64,000 nucleotides of DNA, from contig NZ_JAJLPA010000006.1 in assembly GCF_025548555.1 (NCBI RefSeq), positions 62,001-126,000 on the forward strand, given 5' to 3'. This document shows, in pieces, positions 1 to 7,561 of the stretch (within the stretch, counting starts at the first letter, position 1; each line of letters begins with the position of its first letter). The DNA comes from Sphingomonas sp. A2-49. GTDB taxonomy: Bacteria; Pseudomonadota; Alphaproteobacteria; Sphingomonadales; Sphingomonadaceae. The position numbers and the translations under genes were made by a program. The notes under the pieces were generated by a model. It was not told the origin of the DNA, did not search any database, and saw nothing but the letters and a program-made list of their open reading frames with translations.

Positions 1-354
1 ATAGCCGCGCGGCAACATCAGCGCGGCGGGGCCGGGTGCCCCGGCCCGCCCGGCGGTCAGCGCGCGAATCGTGTAGCGCGCCGTCGCGCTGCCCTGCGGA
101 TCGACGAAGGCGGTCGCGTCGGCGATCGGCCGCGGATTGATCTTGCGCCCGTCGCGATAGACGTCGAAACGGATCGTCGGCGCATCGGTGGCGAGCAGTC
201 GCCAGCCGACCAGCCAGCCGCCGTCGCGCGCGGGCGAGGCGATCAGGCCGCGGTCCAGCCGCTCGCTGCTCCGCCCGGGGGCGGCATGCGCGGTGGCGAC
301 GCCGGCGGCGCCGGCGAGCAACGCGGCCAAATGCCTGATTCGGTGGGCAGCCAT
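1..354 (-). CDS. rhamnogalacturonan lyase, PL11 family (N-terminal part, cut by window edge)
   Basis: Translating the minus strand from the ATG at 354-352 gives 118 codons open to the window edge. A signal peptide (about residues 1-24, ending AHA) is followed by the opening signature of PL11 lyases: SERLDRGLIA, then GWLVGWRLLATD and FDVYRDGRKIN. This is the first beta domain; the catalytic propeller lies outside the window. Known PL11 enzymes cut the rhamnose-galacturonate backbone of rhamnogalacturonan I by beta-elimination, and a secreted or periplasmic location is inferred. A GAGAGGAAG ribosome site precedes the start. It diverges from the TonB receptor gene and probably shares its regulation. 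Confidence 0.85.
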   Translation of the reverse strand, partial: MAAHRIRHLAALLAGAAGVATAHAAPGRSSERLDRGLIASPARDGGWLVGWRLLATDAPTIRFDVYRDGRKINPRPIADATAFVDPQGSATARYTIRALTAGRAGAPGPAALMLPRGY

Positions 355-709
355 GATCTTCCTCTCCATCGTGTTCATGTCAGGCAATTACCGCCTGTCT
401 CAATAATCATGATTGCATTTCAGATTTTGGCAACATAGGATCGGAACACCGGTCCAGTATGTGGACATTCGGGATCGGCACGGGATGCCACGACGACGGT
501 AACAGCCGGGTCGCACTGGAGGGGACGCGAATGACAAGGCCGATGCAGCGACAGGTTCGACCCGCGCCGCGCCCATGGGCGCCCGCCGCCGGCGCGCCCG
601 CAGCTCACCGCTCCGCCGGCTGACGCCCGCCGAACCATATCATCGGGGCGACCGCGACGACACGCAGCGCCCATCGGCCGCAACGCGGCCCAACAGGGGA
701 GATACCATC
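355..709. promoter_or_regulatory. divergent control region between PL11 lyase and TonB receptor
   Basis: This 355-base gap separates two divergent catabolic genes and must hold both promoters. Bases 378-425 are markedly AT-rich for this genome and contain a perfect 10-base palindrome, AATCATGATT (405-414). A second inverted repeat, GTCCA-N5-TGGAC, lies at 452-466. Either could be the operator of the IclR-type regulator encoded downstream. The TonB gene has a GGGGAG ribosome site at 696-701. No convincing -35/-10 pair was found, and no gene is apparent. Confidence 0.45.
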
Positions 710-3700
710 ATGACCGCCAGCCGCCAGGCCGCCCGCACCACCCTTGCGACGACGTCCGTCCTCGCCATCGCGCTCGCCTGCGCCGCCACGCCGGCCATCG
801 CGCAGACCGGCCCGGTCCCCGGCGATCGCAACGTCGCGCCGTCGTCGGCCGCGGTCGAGCCGAAGTCGCCCGCCGAAACGCCCGCGACCAATCCCGCGCC
901 CGCCGACGCCCCGGTCCAGACCGCCACCGGAACGCCCGACGCCAACGATCCCGAGGCGAAGCCCGAGGACATCCTGGTCGTCGGCACCCGCGCCTCGCTG
1001 CAATCCGCCATCGCGCGCAAGCGCAACGCGGGCACCGTGGTCGATTCGATCGTCGCCGACGACATCGCGAGCTTCCCCGACAAGAACGTCGGCGATTCGC
1101 TGTCGCGCATCACCGGCGTGCAGCTGCAACGCGACTTCGGCGAGGGCGTGAAGGTATCGATCCGCGGCGTCGAACCCGACCTCAACCGCGTCGAGATCAA
1201 CGGCGTCAGCCAGGCGTCCGCGACCGGCGACCGGTCGGGCGATTTCCGCGAACTGGCGACCGAGCTCGTCAAGTCGATCGACGTGTTCAAGGGCTATCAG
1301 GCTAGCCTGACCGAAGGCGGCATCGGCGGCACCGTTCGGGTGGAAACGCGCAAACCGCTCGAACTGAAGCAGGCGCTCGGCTCGGTCGTCTTCTCCGAAC
1401 AGCATCTGGACACGACGCAGGACTGGCGGCCGCGCGGCACGATCGTGCTGGGCACGCCCAAGTTCCTCGTCGAAGGCCTCGGCGTGCTGCTCAACGTCAC
1501 CTACGACGACAAGTCGACGCGGCAGGATTACGCCAGCAACACCAACTACAGCCGGCTCGCCGACTTCGACCATTCGGACCAGAAGACGGTCGCCGACCCG
1601 CTCTATTCAAGCTTCAACACCTATGCGAGCTGCGCCGGTGTCGGCGGCCAGAACACGTCGAATGCGACCGCGCGCCGCCTCGCCTGCGAAACCCAGTTCT
1701 TCGACTGGGCACCGACCGTTCCGCGCTATCGCAACCTCGTCCGCCGCGACAAGCGCATCTCAGGCGACCTCACCGTCCAGTACGAGGTCGCATCCAATTT
1801 CCGCGCCTATGCGGAAGCCACGATCAACAATCGCGACCAGCGGCTGTTCGACACCAACTACTCGCTCGATATGGGCCGGTTCCAGCGCTACCAGCTCGAC
1901 CCCGTCCTCGGCGCCGGCCTGAACAACGCCACGTCGCGGCCACAGGTCAAGCAGAGCAGCGCGACGGTCGACGCCAATCACGTCGTCACCAGCTACCAGA
2001 CCGCACTGGACGGCGTGAACATCGGCACCGCCGCCGCCCCCGTGTACAGCGGATCGAGCAACATCCTTGGCGTCCAGCGTCGCGATTTCCAGTACAATCA
2101 GAAGTCGCAATATTACCAGGCCGGGTTCGACTGGGATTTCGACCGGATCCAGATCAAGGGCCTGGCATCGCATTCCAAGGCGCATACTGCGGGCGAAACA
2201 AACCTCATTTCGCTCTCGACAGGCATCTCGGGCGTGACCGTCGACACGCGCAACAACCTCGGCATTCCGGTCTTCACCTATCCCAGCACCGTCAACCCTG
2301 CCGATCCCAGCATCTACACCGACTATACGCGGCGCGGGAACGAGCTTGGTGCAGCCGGTCCGAGCGTGCAGTATCGCCCGACCGATGCCTCCAATACCGA
2401 GGACCAGCTGAAACTGGACGTGGACTGGGAGGTCGAGGCCGGCCCGCTCAAGAGCATCGAATATGGCGGCCAGTACCGCTGGGCCGACTATCTGCAGTAC
2501 AATGGCGGTGGTTCGCGCCTGCTGTCGGCACCGGGGGTGACGCCGCTGGTGTACCAGACCAGTGCAAACGTGTCGTACACGACGCAGCTCGTGAACGCCG
2601 CGACGGTGCCGCAGCGGAACATCGGGTCGGCCTATTCGCTGACCCGCACCGAATATGCCAATCTGATCGCGTCGATCGGCGGCGTCAGCGCGGGCGCGCC
2701 GTTGTTCAGCGGCCTGAAGGGGGCCCCGTCGAGCATCCCCGACCGGATCGCGATCGCCAACTTCAACCCGACATTGCTCGGCCAATATTACGACCTGTCG
2801 TCGTTCGACAACGATCTGCTGTTCAACGCCGACGGCCTGCCTCAGATTCCGTCGGTCAAGATCTCCGAAAAGATCGCGTCGGGCTATATCCAGGCCAACA
2901 TGGACACGCGTGTCTTCGGTATGCGCCTGACCGGAAACGCCGGCGTGCGTTACACCTACACCCGCGACACCGGGACCGGCACCAACATCAGCCGGGTTAC
3001 CCGCTTCACCGCGACCGGCGCGGTCGAGACCGTGACCCTGGCCGCACAGCAATTGTCGCTGTCGAACGAATATCACGACATCCTGCCCGCGTTCAACGCG
3101 GCGCTGGAGATCACGCCGGACCTCGTCCTGCGTGCCAATTGGGCGAAGAACCTCGCCCGGCCGAAGCCGACCGACCTCGTGCCGAACATCAACTGCCTCG
3201 ACGACGCGACGGTCGCGGCGCTGGACGACGTCTGCACCGCGGGCAATCCCGCGCTGGTGCCGTACCGTGCCGACGCGTGGGAAGTGAACCTCGCCTGGTA
3301 TCCGAACCGCGACACGCTGGTGAGCGTCGGCTATTACAAGAAATACGAGAAGAGCTTCGTCATCCCGAACGTGACACGCAGCGGCGTCGACCTGTTCCAG
3401 GACGGCGTCACCTACACGGTGCGCCAGCCCATCAACGGGTTCGGCGCGTTGCTCGACGGGATCGAGGCGAGCGCGCAGACTGCCTTCACCTTCCTGCCGA
3501 AGCCGTTCGACGGCCTGGGTGCTTCGGGCAACGTCACCTATGCCCGCGCGATCCGGACCAACCTGACCAATGCGGCGACCAACCAGCCGTTGACCGAATA
3601 TCCCGGCCTGTCGACGTGGACGTACAACGCCAGCGTCTTCTACGACAAGGACTGGCTGAACGCCCGGCTGAGCTACAATTACCGTTCGAACTGGCTCGAC

Positions 3701-3925
3701 ACGGTGTCCAGCGCGACCAACGGCAATCTGCCGATATACCGCAAGGGCGAAGGCTATCTCGACGGCAAGATCACCTTCCGCTTTCCGGAATGGCATTACA
3801 GCCTGTTCATGGAAATGCAGAACATCAACAAGGAATATTCCAAGACCTATATCAAGAACATCGGCACGTCGGAGGTCTATTACCCCGGCCAGCGTTTCTT
3901 CGCTGGCTTCTCGCTGAAGTTCTGA
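710..3925 (+). CDS. TonB-dependent outer-membrane receptor for pectic oligosaccharides
   Basis: A 1071-residue protein with a signal peptide (about 1-31, ending AIA), a Pro/Ala-rich linker, a TonB-box-like stretch (DILVVGT, about 87-93) and a plug domain (about 95-230: SFPDKNVGDSLSRITGVQL, then SIRGVEP). A long beta-barrel follows, ending in the aromatic terminus GQRFFAGFSLKF. The open frame extends upstream to 575, but the ATG at 710 follows GGGGAG and begins a good signal peptide, so it was chosen. Such receptors take up oligosaccharides at the expense of the TonB-ExbBD complex. The neighbours point to rhamnogalacturonan fragments, which is inferred. A hairpin follows the gene. Confidence 0.93.
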   Translation: MTASRQAARTTLATTSVLAIALACAATPAIAQTGPVPGDRNVAPSSAAVEPKSPAETPATNPAPADAPVQTATGTPDANDPEAKPEDILVVGTRASLQSAIARKRNAGTVVDSIVADDIASFPDKNVGDSLSRITGVQLQRDFGEGVKVSIRGVEPDLNRVEINGVSQASATGDRSGDFRELATELVKSIDVFKGYQASLTEGGIGGTVRVETRKPLELKQALGSVVFSEQHLDTTQDWRPRGTIVLGTPKFLVEGLGVLLNVTYDDKSTRQDYASNTNYSRLADFDHSDQKTVADPLYSSFNTYASCAGVGGQNTSNATARRLACETQFFDWAPTVPRYRNLVRRDKRISGDLTVQYEVASNFRAYAEATINNRDQRLFDTNYSLDMGRFQRYQLDPVLGAGLNNATSRPQVKQSSATVDANHVVTSYQTALDGVNIGTAAAPVYSGSSNILGVQRRDFQYNQKSQYYQAGFDWDFDRIQIKGLASHSKAHTAGETNLISLSTGISGVTVDTRNNLGIPVFTYPSTVNPADPSIYTDYTRRGNELGAAGPSVQYRPTDASNTEDQLKLDVDWEVEAGPLKSIEYGGQYRWADYLQYNGGGSRLLSAPGVTPLVYQTSANVSYTTQLVNAATVPQRNIGSAYSLTRTEYANLIASIGGVSAGAPLFSGLKGAPSSIPDRIAIANFNPTLLGQYYDLSSFDNDLLFNADGLPQIPSVKISEKIASGYIQANMDTRVFGMRLTGNAGVRYTYTRDTGTGTNISRVTRFTATGAVETVTLAAQQLSLSNEYHDILPAFNAALEITPDLVLRANWAKNLARPKPTDLVPNINCLDDATVAALDDVCTAGNPALVPYRADAWEVNLAWYPNRDTLVSVGYYKKYEKSFVIPNVTRSGVDLFQDGVTYTVRQPINGFGALLDGIEASAQTAFTFLPKPFDGLGASGNVTYARAIRTNLTNAATNQPLTEYPGLSTWTYNASVFYDKDWLNARLSYNYRSNWLDTVSSATNGNLPIYRKGEGYLDGKITFRFPEWHYSLFMEMQNINKEYSKTYIKNIGTSEVYYPGQRFFAGFSLKF

Positions 3926-3943
3926 TCGCGTTCCTCCCCCTGG

Positions 3944-3969
3944 CCGGTCGTCGCCGTTGCGGCGACCGG
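3944..3969 (+). terminator. hairpin after the TonB receptor gene
   Basis: CCGGTCGTCGCCG pairs with CGGCGACCGG across a three-base loop, with one bulged T. It is followed by a weakly T-rich TCGCTTCTTG. It lies 19 bases after the receptor stop and may attenuate transcription into the downstream catabolic genes, which have their own ribosome sites. Confidence 0.45.
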
Positions 3970-4017
3970 TCGCTTCTTGAATTGCCAGCATGCAGGAAGG
4001 CATCCTAAGGAGTGGGC

Positions 4018-4818
4018 ATGAAATCCTCCATGGCAACCATCGAAAAGCCCGAAGTCGCCGGCGCCGTCGGCGCGGGCAGCCAGACGCTGATGCGCGGGCT
4101 CGACCTGATCGAGGCGGTGAGCCATGAGGTGCTGTCGCTGAGCGAGCTCGCCGCGAAGCTCGACCTCACCAAGAGCACGACGCACCGGCTGCTGTCCGCG
4201 CTGGTCGATCGCGGCTACCTCGCCTTCACGCCGCGGTCGGGGTACCGGCTGGGGCCCAAGCTGCTGCTGCTCGGCACGCTGGCGCAGGCGCAGGCGGACC
4301 TCGTCCAGGTCGCCCGCCCGCATCTCGAAGAGCTTGCCGCCTCGACCGAGGACACCGTGCACCTCGGCGTGTTCGACGGCGACTTCGCGCTGTACCTCGA
4401 CAAGGTGCCCGGGCGCCGCCGCATCACCATCTCCAGCCGCGTCGGCGACCGCCAGCCGCTGAGCTCGACCGGTCTCGGCAAGGCGCTGATGATCGATTCG
4501 CCGCCCGCCTATTGGGACGAACGCTTCGCCGCCGACCAGGCGGCGGGCGCGCCGCGGGCGGATGCGAAGGTCTGGCGCGAGCGCATGGAAGGCTATGCCA
4601 GGGTCGGTCGCGCGTTCGACCTCGAGGAAAACGAGGACCAGATCCGCTGCGTCGCCGCCCCGATCCGCGATGCCGCGGGCAAGATCGTCGGCGCGATCAG
4701 CGTGTCGAGCGCCGCGCAATATATGAGCGACGATCGCATGACGGCGCTGACCGACGAGGTCCGCGGCACCGCCAATGCGATCAGCCACGAACTCGGCTTC
4801 GAGCCCCACCCTGACTGA
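4018..4818 (+). CDS. IclR family transcriptional regulator
   Basis: A 266-residue regulator. An N-terminal winged helix-turn-helix (about 20-80: LSLSELAAKLDLTKSTTHRL, then GYLAFTPRSGYRLGPKLLLL) is followed by the IclR effector-binding domain (about 95-260, with SSTGLGKALM and AAPIRDAAGKIVGAISVS). The ATG at 4018 sits six bases after AAGGAG; the GTG at 4012 abuts that site and was rejected. It lies within the rhamnogalacturonan/rhamnose cluster, 19 bases before the rhamnose dehydrogenase, so local control is likely. The effector cannot be read from the sequence; rhamnose or a pathway intermediate is a guess. Confidence 0.93.
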   Translation: MKSSMATIEKPEVAGAVGAGSQTLMRGLDLIEAVSHEVLSLSELAAKLDLTKSTTHRLLSALVDRGYLAFTPRSGYRLGPKLLLLGTLAQAQADLVQVARPHLEELAASTEDTVHLGVFDGDFALYLDKVPGRRRITISSRVGDRQPLSSTGLGKALMIDSPPAYWDERFAADQAAGAPRADAKVWRERMEGYARVGRAFDLEENEDQIRCVAAPIRDAAGKIVGAISVSSAAQYMSDDRMTALTDEVRGTANAISHELGFEPHPD

Positions 4819-4837
4819 CCATCCCGAGGAGAAGACC

Positions 4838-5599
4838 ATGTTGCTCGCAGGCAAGACCGTGCTGGTCACCGGCGCGTCGGCCGGGATCGGCCGCGCCGTC
4901 GCGATCGGCTGCGCCCGCCATGGCGCCGACGTCGCGCTGAACTTCAGCCGCGACGTCGACGGCGCGAACGCCGCGGTCGCGGAGATCGAGGCGCTGGGCC
5001 GAAAGGCGATCGCGGTGCAGGGTGACGTGTCCGACCCTGCGACTGCGGCCGATTTCGTCGACCGCGCGGTCGCCGCGCTCGGCCGCGTCGACGTGTTCGT
5101 CAACAATGCCGGGATCTGCCCCTTCCACGCCTTCCTCGACATGCCGGTCGAGACGTTCGAACGGACGATGAAGGTCAATCTGCACGGCGCCTATTTCATG
5201 GTGCAGGCCGCCGCCAACCAGATGGTGAAACAGGGCGACGGCGGCTCGATCATCGCGATGTCGTCGATCTCCGCATTGGTCGGCGGCGAATACCAGACGC
5301 ATTACACCCCGACCAAGGCCGGGCTGCATTCGCTGATGCAGTCGGTGGCGATCGCGCTCGGCAGGCATGGTATCCGCTGCAACTCGCTGTTCCCCGGCAC
5401 GATCCTCACCGACATCAACAAGGACGACCTCGCCGATCAGGCCAAGCGATCGTACATGGAAGGGCGGATCCCGCTCGGGCGGCTCGGCCAGCCCGACGAC
5501 CTCGTCGGGCCGACGGTGTTCCTGGCGTCGGACCTGGCGAACTACGTCACCGGCGCGTCGCTGCTGGTCGACGGCGGTGCCTATGTGAACCTGCAATAG
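4838..5599 (+). CDS. L-rhamnose 1-dehydrogenase (SDR family)
   Basis: A 253-residue short-chain dehydrogenase. It has the cofactor motif TGASAGIG (11-18), NNAG, and the catalytic Ser143, Tyr156 and Lys160 (THYTPTKAG). The segments NNAGICPFHAFLDMP, FPGTILTDINKDDL and the C-terminus DGGAYVNLQ match what I know of bacterial L-rhamnose 1-dehydrogenases. These oxidise L-rhamnose to L-rhamnono-lactone with NAD(P), opening the non-phosphorylative route to pyruvate and lactaldehyde. The start at 4838 follows GAGGAGAAG. Lactonase, dehydratase and aldolase are absent from the window and may lie to its left. Confidence 0.87.
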   Translation: MLLAGKTVLVTGASAGIGRAVAIGCARHGADVALNFSRDVDGANAAVAEIEALGRKAIAVQGDVSDPATAADFVDRAVAALGRVDVFVNNAGICPFHAFLDMPVETFERTMKVNLHGAYFMVQAAANQMVKQGDGGSIIAMSSISALVGGEYQTHYTPTKAGLHSLMQSVAIALGRHGIRCNSLFPGTILTDINKDDLADQAKRSYMEGRIPLGRLGQPDDLVGPTVFLASDLANYVTGASLLVDGGAYVNLQ

Positions 5600-5657
5600 C
5601 GGGATGCCGGCCCCTACCCCTCCCGCCGCTTCTCCGAAGGCCGGGGCGTGGGACGAC

Positions 5658-7172
5658 ATGCCCGTCACCCGCCGCGCCGCCACGCTCGGGATGGCCGCGA
5701 GCCTCATCCTTCCCTTTCCCGCCCATGCCGCGACGATGATCGACATCCGCGACCATGGCGCCAAGGGCGACGGGCGGGCGATCGATTCCAATGCGATCAA
5801 CGCCGCCATCGCCGCGGCCGCCCTCCTGCCGCAGGGCGGCACGGTCGCCGTCCCCGCCGGCCGGTATCGCTGCTATTCGATCCGCCTGCGCAGCCGCGTG
5901 ACGATCGTGCTGGCGAAGGGCGCGGTGATCGAGGCGGCGGCGGGCACGGGCTACGACCTGCCCGAGGACAATGGCGACCAGCTCTATCAGGATTTCGGCC
6001 ACAGCCACTGGCGCAACAGCCTGATCTGGGGCGAGGATGTCTACGACGTGGCGATCACCGGCCCTGGCCTGATCCACGGCATCGGCCTCACCCGCGACGG
6101 CCCCGGCGCGCGGTGGAAGGCGCAGACCGGCGAGCGCCCGCTGTCTATGCGCCAGATGACCGCCGCGCAGATCGCCCGCCTCGAACCCGACGCGGCGCGG
6201 ATGAACGGCCTGGGGAACAAGGCGATCGCGCTCAGGAACGGCCGCAACATCCGCCTGTCGGGATTCTCGATGCTCAAGTGCGGGCATTTCGCGATCCTGG
6301 CGACGGGGACGCGCGACCTCGACATCCGCGACCTGTCGATCGACACCGATCGCGACGGCATCGACCTCGATTGCGTCCGCGACACGCTCGTCGCGCGCTG
6401 CCGCGTCAACACGCCCAACGACGATGCGATCGTCGTCAAGAGCAGCTTCGCGCTCGGCCGCGCCGTCGCGGCGGAGAATGTCGTCGTCCGCGACTGCGCG
6501 GTCAGCGGCTACGACCTCGGCACGATGCTCGACGGCAGCCGCCGCACGACGCAGGCGATGGCCCCGGATCGCGACCGGCCGACCGGACGGATCAAGCTCG
6601 GCACCGAGAGCAACGGCGGCTATCGCAACATCCTGATCGAGGATTGCACCTTCGACCATTGCCGCGGGCTGGCGCTGGAGACGGTCGATGGCGGCGTCAT
6701 GGAGAATGTCGTCGCCCGGCGGCTGACGATGCGCGACGTCACCACCGCGCCGCTGTTCCTGCGTATCGGCGATCGCCGCCGCGGCCCCGCCGGCACCGGC
6801 GTCGGCGCGATCCGCGGGGTGCTGCTCGAAGGCATTGCGGCGACCGGCATCGACCATCGGTTCGCCGCCACCATCGCCGGCCTGTCCGGCCACGCGATCG
6901 AGGGCGTCGTCGTGCGCGACGTCCGCCTGACCTATGCCGGCGGTGGCAGCGCCGGGGACGCCGCGCGCCGGCCCGACGACCTTGCGCAGGCCTATCCCGA
7001 ACCGAGCATGTTCGGCGTCACCCCCGCCTGGGGCCTGTGGGTCCGGCATGCGCGCGGGCTGGTCGTCGACGGCCTGACGCTCGCCACCGCCACGCCCGAC
7101 GCGCGCCCGCCGTTCCGTGTGGAGGATGCCGATGCGATCCGGGTCACGAACACCCCGCTCTGGCGCGGTTAG
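5658..7172 (+). CDS. glycoside hydrolase family 28 (polygalacturonase/rhamnogalacturonase-like)
   Basis: A 504-residue right-handed beta-helix protein. The chosen start (MPVTRRAATLGMAASLIL) gives a twin-arginine-like signal peptide ending AHA; an upstream in-frame ATG at 5604 would only add a hydrophilic stretch. Family features are the N-terminal IRDHGAKGDG, the acidic catalytic region NTPNDDAIVVKSS and RIKLGTESNGG. GH28 enzymes hydrolyse galacturonate-containing linkages, and in this cluster a role on rhamnogalacturonan is likely. The usual NTDG/GHG pair is altered (NTPNDD; no clear GHG), so the specificity, possibly exo-acting, is uncertain. Confidence 0.83.
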   Translation: MPVTRRAATLGMAASLILPFPAHAATMIDIRDHGAKGDGRAIDSNAINAAIAAAALLPQGGTVAVPAGRYRCYSIRLRSRVTIVLAKGAVIEAAAGTGYDLPEDNGDQLYQDFGHSHWRNSLIWGEDVYDVAITGPGLIHGIGLTRDGPGARWKAQTGERPLSMRQMTAAQIARLEPDAARMNGLGNKAIALRNGRNIRLSGFSMLKCGHFAILATGTRDLDIRDLSIDTDRDGIDLDCVRDTLVARCRVNTPNDDAIVVKSSFALGRAVAAENVVVRDCAVSGYDLGTMLDGSRRTTQAMAPDRDRPTGRIKLGTESNGGYRNILIEDCTFDHCRGLALETVDGGVMENVVARRLTMRDVTTAPLFLRIGDRRRGPAGTGVGAIRGVLLEGIAATGIDHRFAATIAGLSGHAIEGVVVRDVRLTYAGGGSAGDAARRPDDLAQAYPEPSMFGVTPAWGLWVRHARGLVVDGLTLATATPDARPPFRVEDADAIRVTNTPLWRG

Positions 7173-7223
7173 CGTTTGACCTCGCGACCATAACAGCTTA
7201 CCAAATCCTACAGACCAATACCA

Positions 7224-7243
7224 TATAATGGGCTGGAGGGGTA
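7224..7243 (+). promoter_or_regulatory. possible -10 box and ribosome site before rhaM
   Basis: A perfect TATAAT lies at 7224-7229 inside CCATATAATGG, 14 bases before the rhaM start, with a GGAGGGG ribosome site at 7235-7241. No good -35 sits at the usual distance; a TTGACC at 7176 is too far. A start at about 7236 would cut into the ribosome site, so the promoter call is weak. Confidence 0.3.
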
Positions 7244-7561
7244 ATGACGTCGATCCATGCATTCAGGATGCAGCTGAAGCCCGGCACGATCGACGAATAT
7301 CGCCGGCGGCATGACGCCATCTGGCCCGAGCTGTCGGCCTTGCTGACGGCGAGCGGCATCCACGATTATTCGATCTTCCTCGACGAAGGCACGCTGTCGC
7401 TGTTCGCGGTGCTCAGGCTCGCCGAGGAAAATGGACGCGACGCGCTGCCCGACCATCCGGTGATGAAGCGCTGGTGGGACCATATGGCGCCGCTGATGGA
7501 GGTCCATGCCGACAATCGCCCGGTCGAAACGCCGCTGGCGATGATATTCCACCATGACTGA
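7244..7561 (+). CDS. rhaM: L-rhamnose mutarotase
   Basis: A 105-residue single-domain protein with the family's usual length and motifs: the early Arg of HAFRMQLKPG, DEYRRRHDAIWPEL, the HDYSIFLDE segment and the tryptophan pair KRWWDHMAPLM. RhaM interconverts the alpha and beta anomers of L-rhamnose and so supplies the correct anomer to the rhamnose dehydrogenase encoded upstream. The strong GGAGGGG fixes the start. Its last bases overlap the start of the GH35 gene by eight bases, so the two are probably translationally coupled. Confidence 0.93.
   Translation: MTSIHAFRMQLKPGTIDEYRRRHDAIWPELSALLTASGIHDYSIFLDEGTLSLFAVLRLAEENGRDALPDHPVMKRWWDHMAPLMEVHADNRPVETPLAMIFHHD

Noticed and set aside
1760..4036. 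A 758-codon minus-strand open frame opposite the TonB receptor
   Set aside because: No signal peptide, ribosome site or recognisable domain; it mirrors the GC-rich third positions of the receptor gene.
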